Of a stretch of 8,641 bases of DNA, positions 1-5,511 are shown in pieces. The stretch lies in NCBI GenBank assembly GCA_900553675.1, contig USEH01000091.1, positions 1 through 8,641 on the forward strand, read 5' to 3'. A model generated the notes under the pieces. That model was not told the DNA's origin and searched no databases. It was given only the letters and a program-made list of their open reading frames with translations. Position 1 is the first letter of the stretch. The number at the start of each line of letters is the position of its first letter. The DNA is from an uncultured Ruminococcus sp. Its GTDB lineage: Bacteria > Bacillota > Clostridia > Oscillospirales > Ruminococcaceae. A program made the position numbers and the translations under genes.

Positions 1-2154
1 CAGCTTCTGCTCACCGTCGCGGTCATGGTCATAAACCAAAAATTCTTCATAAACGGCTTCAAGGGTCTTATCCACCGCTCGCCGAATATGGACACGCTCG
101 TTGCTCTCGGAAGCTCCGCTGCGTTCGGATACAGCACCTATGCACTGTTCGCTATGACGGCGGCGCAGGTGAGGGGCGACATGGACGCGGTTATGATGTA
201 CATGGACGGGTTCTATTTTGAATCCGCCGCAATGATTCTCGCGCTCATCACCGTCGGGAAAATGCTCGAAGCGCACTCGAAGGGCAAAACCACAAACGCG
301 CTCAAAAGTCTCATGCAGCTCGCTCCGAAAACCGCAGCTGTCGAGCGTGACGGAAAAGAAATTACTCTCCCCATCGAACAGGTGCATAAAGGAGATATTT
401 TCATCGTAAGACCGGGCGAAAAGGTTCCCGTTGACGGAATTGTTATCGAAGGAAGCGGCGCGCTTGACGAATCCGCTCTGACCGGCGAGAGCATACCGGT
501 TGACAAGTCCGCAGGAGATACCGTTTCCGCCGCAACCACAAGCAGCTCAGGCTATCTGAAATGCGAAGCAAGGCGTGTCGGCGAGGATACCACTCTTTCA
601 AGAATTATTAAGATGGTCAGCGATGCCGCAGCCACAAATGCACCTATTGCAAAGCTTGCCGATAAGGTATCCGGCGTGTTTGTGCCTACGGTCATAACCA
701 TCGCCGCCGTAACAATAGTTATCTGGCTTCTTTTAGGAAGAGAGTTCGCCTATGCGCTTGCAAGGGGAATATCGGTGCTTGTAATAAGCTGTCCCTGCGC
801 ACTGGGACTTGCAACTCCTGTAGCCATAATGGTCGGTTCGGGCGTGGGAGCCAAAAACGGAATCCTGTTTAAAACCGCAGCCTCGCTGGAGGAAACCGGC
901 AAGGTAAATATAATAGCTCTGGACAAAACCGGAACGATAACCCTTGGCGAACCGGCAGTCACCGACATAATCCCCTCTGCGGGAGTGAAAGCGGAGGAGC
1001 TTATTTCCCTTGCGGCTTCGGTTGAAGCCAAAAGCGAGCATCCTCTTGCAAAAGCAGTAATATCCAAGTGCTCCGAGGACGGCATTGCGATATCCGAAGC
1101 GATTGATTACGAAACCCTTGCCGGAAGCGGCGTCAAAGCTAATGTCGGCGGGGCTGAGATAGTCGGCGGAAGCCTGAAATTTCTGTCTTCTCAGACCGAT
1201 ATTTCCACGGAAATCACCGATATCTGCAATAAGCTTTCGGAGGAGGGCAAAACGCCGCTTGTATTCTCCCGCAATATGAGTATAATAGGTATAATAGCCG
1301 TTGCAGACAGAATCAAGCCGGACAGCGCCGAAGCCGTCAGCGAGCTTAAGCAGCTTGGAATAAAGGTTGTAATGCTGACCGGAGACAACGAGAGCACAGC
1401 CAAAGCCATAGGCGCGCAGACCGGCGTTGACGAGGTTATAGCTTCTGTTCTGCCCGACGGCAAGGAGGAGGTTATAAGAAACCTCAGGCAAAACGGCAAG
1501 GTTGCTATGGTCGGGGACGGAATTAACGACGCTCCCGCGCTTACAAGAGCCGATATCGGCATAGCGATAGGCGCAGGCTCGGATATTGCGATAGAATCAG
1601 CCGTTGTACTGATGAAATCCAGCCTTAAGGACGCTGCTGCCGCAATACGCCTGAGCCGCGCGGCACTGCTTAATATCAAGGAAAACCTGTTCTGGGCATT
1701 TATTTATAACATAATCGGAATACCGCTGGCTATGGGTGCGTTTACTCACTTTGGAATAACCCTTAACCCGATGTTCGGAGCAGCCGCTATGAGCCTTTCA
1801 AGCTTCTGCGTTGTCAGCAACGCTCTAAGGCTGAATTACTGCAAGCTCTACGGCAAAAACGGCAGACCTTCCGCACCGTCCGCAGCGTATGTGCCGTCCG
1901 TAGCCGAAGCTCCAGCACCAGAAAAGCCGGATATCGCGCTTACTAAGACCATAACTATAGAGGGCATGATGTGCGAGCACTGTGAGGGATATGTAAAGGA
2001 AGCCCTTGAAGCTATTCCGCAGATAGTGTCGGCAAAAGCAAATCACAAAACAGGAATCGCCATAGCCGAGCTTACGGCAGACGTTCCGGATGATGATATC
2101 ATTAAGGCTATAGAAACCGAAGGATATAAAGTAATTTCAATAAAAAACCAGTAA
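1..2154 (+). CDS. copA: Cu(I)-exporting P1B-type ATPase, 5'-truncated by window edge
   Basis: This is a membrane pump that uses ATP to export Cu(I). The frame is open from base 1 (reading QLLLTVAV), so the ATG at 25 is internal and the N-terminus, including the first membrane helix and any N-terminal HMA domain, lies outside the window. Counting the Met at base 25 as residue 1, the visible signatures are: actuator TGES 153-156; copper-binding CPC 256-258 in a membrane helix; phosphorylation motif DKTGT from D300; HP dipeptide H339-P340 of the P1B nucleotide domain; hinge GDGIND 497-502; and the other copper-site residues Y561-N562 and M589 with S592-S593. This set is the Cu(I) subtype, not Zn/Cd. 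After a Pro/Ala-rich linker (about 615-640) comes a C-terminal HMA domain with GMMCEHC (C650, C653), an unusual place for it. copZ follows after 12 nt. The promoter is not visible. Confidence 0.96.
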   Translation, partial: QLLLTVAVMVINQKFFINGFKGLIHRSPNMDTLVALGSSAAFGYSTYALFAMTAAQVRGDMDAVMMYMDGFYFESAAMILALITVGKMLEAHSKGKTTNALKSLMQLAPKTAAVERDGKEITLPIEQVHKGDIFIVRPGEKVPVDGIVIEGSGALDESALTGESIPVDKSAGDTVSAATTSSSGYLKCEARRVGEDTTLSRIIKMVSDAAATNAPIAKLADKVSGVFVPTVITIAAVTIVIWLLLGREFAYALARGISVLVISCPCALGLATPVAIMVGSGVGAKNGILFKTAASLEETGKVNIIALDKTGTITLGEPAVTDIIPSAGVKAEELISLAASVEAKSEHPLAKAVISKCSEDGIAISEAIDYETLAGSGVKANVGGAEIVGGSLKFLSSQTDISTEITDICNKLSEEGKTPLVFSRNMSIIGIIAVADRIKPDSAEAVSELKQLGIKVVMLTGDNESTAKAIGAQTGVDEVIASVLPDGKEEVIRNLRQNGKVAMVGDGINDAPALTRADIGIAIGAGSDIAIESAVVLMKSSLKDAAAAIRLSRAALLNIKENLFWAFIYNIIGIPLAMGAFTHFGITLNPMFGAAAMSLSSFCVVSNALRLNYCKLYGKNGRPSAPSAAYVPSVAEAPAPEKPDIALTKTITIEGMMCEHCEGYVKEALEAIPQIVSAKANHKTGIAIAELTADVPDDDIIKAIETEGYKVISIKNQ

Positions 2155-2166
2155 GGAGAGATTCAG

Positions 2167-2379
2167 ATGACAAAGACAATCAAGGTTGAAGGCATGGCTT
2201 GCCCTCACTGCGAGGCAAAGGTTAAAGCAGCTCTTGAAGCTGTAGAGGGCGTTGCAAGCGCAGTTGCAAGTCACACTGCAAACAACGCTGTAGTAACACT
2301 GACAAAGGAAGTTTCGGATGCAAAGCTTATCGAAGCCGTCAACTCAACCGGAAAGTTCAAAGCAGTAGGCATTGAATGA
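2167..2379 (+). CDS. copZ: CopZ-like copper chaperone (HMA domain, 70 aa)
   Basis: This is a small cytosolic metallochaperone that carries Cu(I) and would hand it to the CopA pump encoded just upstream. The whole protein is a single HMA (ferredoxin-like) domain of normal CopZ length. The metal site is GMACPHC with C12 and C15; Met10 and His14 complete a typical motif. The start is well set: the Shine-Dalgarno AAGGAGAG (2153-2160) overlaps the copA stop codon and ends 6 nt before the ATG, so the two genes are almost certainly one operon. The protein resembles the C-terminal HMA domain of the neighbouring CopA (about 29 identities over 69 ungapped positions by hand count), which suggests duplication of one module. 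A chaperone for another soft metal is possible but less likely in this context. Confidence 0.93.
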   Translation: MTKTIKVEGMACPHCEAKVKAALEAVEGVASAVASHTANNAVVTLTKEVSDAKLIEAVNSTGKFKAVGIE

Positions 2380-2417
2380 TTTTAATATGCCAAGCATGAA
2401 AAACACGGCGGTATGAT

Positions 2418-2475
2418 AAAAGGCGTGCTTTAAGAGCAACATTTTCTGTTCGAAGAAGTGCGCTTTTTATTTTTG
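2418..2475 (+). terminator. Probable rho-independent terminator of copA-copZ
   Basis: The arm at 2418-2430 (AAAAGGCGTGCTT) pairs with 2456-2467 (AAGTGCGCTTTT), with one bulged G and two G-U pairs. The T-run TTTTTATTTTT covers 2464-2474. The loop is long, about 25 nt, and contains a small AACA/TGTT stem. It lies 39 nt after the copZ stop and before an independent promoter, so a terminator fits, but the long loop makes it imperfect. Confidence 0.6.
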
Positions 2476-2525
2476 ACTGAAGCTGAAAAGTTTATTGATG
2501 TATCCCGATAAATTCAGATTAACCC

Positions 2526-2554
2526 TTGTAATTGCAGACATTATCTGTTATCAT
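2526..2554 (+). promoter_or_regulatory. Candidate housekeeping-sigma promoter for the GH127/146 gene
   Basis: A -35 box TTGTAA (2526-2531, 4 of 6 consensus positions) and a -10 box TATCAT (2549-2554, 5 of 6) are separated by exactly 17 bp. The TG at 2546-2547, one base before the -10 box, makes it an extended -10. Transcription would start near 2561, leaving a leader of about 50 nt before the chosen ATG at 2613. This also argues against any start codon in the promoter itself, such as the in-frame ATG-like start at 2532. Confidence 0.55.
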
Positions 2555-2612
2555 CATCTTAGTCAGAGCGAATATGCTTCGCTTTGGAAATAACATTTTT
2601 TGGATGTATATT

Positions 2613-4595
2613 ATGAAAAGACTAAAAAGATTTTTATGCGGAGCGACCTGCGCGCTGATGCTGGTATCATGCTGCGGCTGCGGTTCGCCCGAAATCAAGG
2701 GAGGCAGCGTAATGCTCGAAAAAAATACTATAATCACCGATTACTCGGCGAAGGATGTTAAGCTTAAAGGAGATTTCTATGATAACGCTCTAAAAAAAGA
2801 GATAGAATACCTTTTAAGCCTTGATAACGATAAGCTTTTGTGCAACTTCCGCAAGAACGGCGGAGTTAGCTGGGGGGACGCCGAGCCTTACAACGGCTGG
2901 GAAAATTCCCTCATCGGCGGACACACCATGGGTCACTACCTAACCGCTCTGGCTCAGGGCTATGTAAATGCTTCGGCATCGTCGTCAGACAAGACCAAGC
3001 TTTATGAAAAGATGGTAGCAATCGTTGACGGCTTGGCAGAGTGCCAGCGCGACAGCGGATTTTTGTGGGGTTCGACCGTGCTCAGCGTCGGCAATCTCGA
3101 GATTCAGTTTGACAACGTTGAAAAGGGCAAGTCAAATCTGTTTACGGAGGCGTGGGTTCCGTGGTACACCATGCACAAGATTTTTGAGGGACTCATCTCG
3201 GTTTACGAGCTCGCCGGATATCAGCCCGCGCTTGATATCGCCTGCAAGCTTGGCGACTGGACATATGAGCGCACACAAAAGTGGGACGACGCCACTCATA
3301 AAACCGTTTTAAGCATAGAATACGGCGGAATGAACGACTGTCTTTACGACCTTTATCGCCTCACCGGTGTTGAGAAGTACGCCGTAGCAGCTCATGCCTT
3401 CGACGAGGATTCGCTGTTCGAGCTTATCCGCACCGACGGCGCAAACGTTCTCAACAACCGCCATGCAAACACCACTATTCCCAAGATTATAGGCGCATTA
3501 AAGCGCTATGAAGTCCTCGACGGCAGAAAGATAGGTGGCAAGACCGTTGACGCTTCGGAGTATCTTGAAACCGCTGAAATTTTCTGGCAGATGGTTGTTG
3601 ACCATCATACATATCCCACTGGTGGCAACAGCGAATGGGAGCATTTCGGCGAGGATGATATTCTCAACCGCGAGCGCACCAACTGCAACTGCGAAACCTG
3701 CAACGTATACAATATGCTCAAATTCACCAAGGAGCTGTTCGAGGTCACCGGCGATAAGAAGTATGCCGATTACTACGAGGAAGCCTTTATCAATCACATC
3801 TTGGCTTCACAGAACCCCGAAACCGGCATGACTACATACTTCCAAGCTATGGCAACCGGCTATTTCAGAACCTTCTCCACTCCGACCGACAGCTTTTGGT
3901 GCTGCACCGGAACCGGCATGGAGAACTTCACCAAGCTGGGCGACGGTATGTATTACCGTAATGGCGAAAAGCTTTACATCAATATGTACATCCCGTCCGA
4001 ACTGAAAGCCGACGATATCGGACTTGCGCTAACCCAGACCGGTGATATTCCGCAGACCGATACCGCTAAATTCGCATTAAAGCTTGATTCCGAAAAGAAT
4101 CTTGCGTTTATGTTCAGAATCCCCGAATGGGCAAAGGGTGCCGTTTCGGTAAATGTAAATGGTGAAGCCTTTACACATGAAGAAGAAAACGGCTATGCAA
4201 AGGTCGAAAGAAAATGGAAGTCCGGCGATACCGTAGAGGTTAAAATCCCGCTTGGCTTCACCTGCTCGAATTTGCAGGATGGTATTAATACTGTATCATT
4301 TAAATACGGTCCGGTTCTTCTTGCTGCCAAGCTTGGCGATAAGGATATGAAGACCACCTACACCGGCATGAGCGTTCTCATTCCCGAAACACCGGTTATC
4401 AGCGATGATACTCTTGTCCTCAACAGCGGCATTACTCCTAAAATGGTAAAGGACGCTCCCGACGGTTACTTCACCGATAACGGCAATCTCAGCTTTACTT
4501 TCACCGCTTCTAAGGAGAATTACGAGTTCGTTCCGTATTACTCGCTTTACAATACAAGATACGGCATCTTCTGGAAGCTTGCCGAAGATAAATAA
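2613..4595 (+). CDS. Secreted lipoprotein, GH127/GH146-superfamily beta-L-arabinofuranosidase
   Basis: A 660-aa exported glycosidase predicted to release beta-linked L-arabinofuranose from plant arabinans, arabinogalactans or hydroxyproline-linked sugars. The start at 2613 gives a basic N-region (MKRLKRF), a hydrophobic core and a lipobox LVSC (17-20), so C20 would be lipidated and anchor it outside the membrane. In-frame upstream starts at 2574 and 2604 would only lengthen the N-region; Shine-Dalgarno support is weak for all. Superfamily landmarks: GGHTMGH (H104, H108) in the alpha/alpha barrel; GGNSEWEHF with E343 as likely acid/base; ETC (E361, C363) and the CC pair C430-C431. By analogy with Bifidobacterium HypBA1, E361, C363, C430 and C431 bind zinc and C430 is the nucleophile. 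The GGNS-EHF and ETCNVYNML style recalls GH146 rather than classic GH127, but the subfamily is not certain. The C-terminal third should be beta-sandwich. No binding modules or transporter genes adjoin it. Confidence 0.9.
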   Translation: MKRLKRFLCGATCALMLVSCCGCGSPEIKGGSVMLEKNTIITDYSAKDVKLKGDFYDNALKKEIEYLLSLDNDKLLCNFRKNGGVSWGDAEPYNGWENSLIGGHTMGHYLTALAQGYVNASASSSDKTKLYEKMVAIVDGLAECQRDSGFLWGSTVLSVGNLEIQFDNVEKGKSNLFTEAWVPWYTMHKIFEGLISVYELAGYQPALDIACKLGDWTYERTQKWDDATHKTVLSIEYGGMNDCLYDLYRLTGVEKYAVAAHAFDEDSLFELIRTDGANVLNNRHANTTIPKIIGALKRYEVLDGRKIGGKTVDASEYLETAEIFWQMVVDHHTYPTGGNSEWEHFGEDDILNRERTNCNCETCNVYNMLKFTKELFEVTGDKKYADYYEEAFINHILASQNPETGMTTYFQAMATGYFRTFSTPTDSFWCCTGTGMENFTKLGDGMYYRNGEKLYINMYIPSELKADDIGLALTQTGDIPQTDTAKFALKLDSEKNLAFMFRIPEWAKGAVSVNVNGEAFTHEEENGYAKVERKWKSGDTVEVKIPLGFTCSNLQDGINTVSFKYGPVLLAAKLGDKDMKTTYTGMSVLIPETPVISDDTLVLNSGITPKMVKDAPDGYFTDNGNLSFTFTASKENYEFVPYYSLYNTRYGIFWKLAEDK

Positions 4596-4627
4596 ATCTT
4601 TTCTATCAGATTTCAGCAAAAAATTCA

Positions 4628-4667
4628 CAGCCTGTCCCATAAAATTAAGGGGCAGGCTGATTTTTTT
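4628..4667 (+). terminator. Strong rho-independent terminator after the GH127/146 gene
   Basis: An 11-bp stem, CAGCCTGTCCC (4628-4638) with GGGGCAGGCTG (4649-4659), contains a single T-G wobble. It has a 10-nt AT-rich loop and is followed by seven T residues (4661-4667). It starts 32 nt after the stop codon and separates the hydrolase from the two-component operon. Confidence 0.93.
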
Positions 4668-4672
4668 ACAAA

Positions 4673-4713
4673 ATATTAAGAAAACTTAATATCTTTCGGA
4701 TTGTATCTTAATA
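4673..4713 (+). promoter_or_regulatory. Candidate operator: palindrome plus direct repeat at the regulator promoter
   Basis: Bases 4673-4692 form a perfect inverted repeat, ATATTAAG-AAAA-CTTAATAT (8-bp arms, 4-nt centre). Its half-site CTTAATA (4685-4691) recurs in direct orientation at 4707-4713, 22 bp or about two helical turns away, inside the spacer of the predicted promoter. Response regulators of the OmpR family bind direct repeats on one helix face, so this is a reasonable autoregulatory site. AT-rich sequence produces such matches easily, and no protein is proven to bind here. Confidence 0.4.
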
Positions 4714-4729
4714 AAAAATCTGGTACAAT
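4701..4729 (+). promoter_or_regulatory. Candidate promoter of the two-component operon
   Basis: The -10 box is TACAAT (4724-4729, 5 of 6 consensus positions) with an extended TG at 4721-4722. The -35 is TTGTAT (4701-4706, matching only TTG) at the ideal 17-bp spacing. A weak -35 with a good extended -10 fits a promoter that needs an activator, and the CTTAATA repeats sit next to it. Transcription would start near 4736, about 30 nt before the start codon. Confidence 0.6.
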
Positions 4730-4767
4730 AGACGTAAAATAAAAAATAAGCTATTGGGGTGCTGTCT

Positions 4768-5466
4768 ATGTACAATATTTTGCTATGCGACGATGAACGT
4801 GATATCGTATCGGCGTTGAAAATATATCTTTCCAACGAAAATTACAGCTTTTTTGAAGCCTACACCGGCGCGGAAGCTCTTAAAATCCTGAATTCTAAAA
4901 GAATTGACCTTGTTCTGATGGACATAATGATGCCGGAGCTTGACGGTATAAACGCCCTCACCGAGATACGCAAGTTTTCAAACGTCCCGGTGATATTCCT
5001 CACTGCCAAGTCGGAATACACCGACAAGGTTCTGGGACTTAACCTTGGTGCAGACGATTACATAACAAAGCCGTTCAACCCTGTAGAGCTGACGGCAAGA
5101 GTGAAATCCCAGCTTCGCAGATATACCATGCTCGGAAGCGCGCCGCGTCAAGTGGACGTTATCCGCATTGATGGAATAGAGCTTTTGTGCGATTCCAAAA
5201 AGGTCTCGGTAGACGGCGAGGTCATCCAGCTTACGCCCAAGGAGTATGAAATCCTGCGCTTTTTGATGCTGAATGCCGGAAGCTGCTTTGCGCCAAATGA
5301 AATATACCGAAAGGTGTGGGGAGAGGTTCCAATAGGCGTCGACAACGCCGTTGCAGTCCATATCCGCCACATCCGCGAAAAGATTGAGATAGACCCTGCT
5401 TCGCCCAGGTATTTAAAGGTTGTATGGGGCAGGGGATATAAATTTGAAAAATCGGCGTCGGAATGA
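4768..5466 (+). CDS. OmpR/PhoB-family (VanR-like) response regulator
   Basis: A 232-aa two-component transcription factor, the normal length for the family. The receiver domain spans about 3-115: acidic pair D8-D9, phospho-acceptor D52 in LMDIMMPELDG, T79 in FLTAKSEYTDK, and K101 in DDYITKPFNP. The winged-helix DNA-binding domain spans about 133-230, from LTPKEYEILRFL through the recognition region DNAVAVHIRHIREKIE to the wing VWGRGYKFEK. The ATG at 4768 was chosen because GGGGTG (4756-4761) is a well-spaced Shine-Dalgarno and the protein then begins directly with the first beta strand. An in-frame GTG at 4759 lies inside that site and is less likely. The partner kinase gene starts 45 nt downstream. 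Overall style is that of VanR-like regulators of Clostridia, but nothing here indicates glycopeptide resistance, so the regulon is unknown. Repeats on its own promoter hint at autoregulation. Confidence 0.93.
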   Translation: MYNILLCDDERDIVSALKIYLSNENYSFFEAYTGAEALKILNSKRIDLVLMDIMMPELDGINALTEIRKFSNVPVIFLTAKSEYTDKVLGLNLGADDYITKPFNPVELTARVKSQLRRYTMLGSAPRQVDVIRIDGIELLCDSKKVSVDGEVIQLTPKEYEILRFLMLNAGSCFAPNEIYRKVWGEVPIGVDNAVAVHIRHIREKIEIDPASPRYLKVVWGRGYKFEKSASE

Positions 5467-5511
5467 TAATTAATTCCGAATCTGCGCGCCAATAAGGTAG
5501 GTAGATAATAT

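Noticed and set aside
733..1491. Minus-strand ORF of 252 codons opposite copA
   Set aside because: It lies entirely opposite the P-type ATPase motifs, has no recognisable domain and reads as a shadow of codon-biased coding sequence.
2532..2612. Longer N-terminal extension of the hydrolase from position 2532
   Set aside because: It would begin inside the predicted promoter and place a stretch of residues before a clean signal peptide with a lipobox; the ATG at 2613 explains the protein better.
4296..4640. Minus-strand ORF of 114 codons opposite the hydrolase end and terminator
   Set aside because: It runs through the terminator hairpin and lies opposite a well-supported gene; no start signal or family resemblance was seen.
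4759..4767. GTG start for the response regulator at 4759
   Set aside because: The GTG is part of the GGGGTG Shine-Dalgarno for the ATG at 4768, and the receiver domain begins directly at that ATG.
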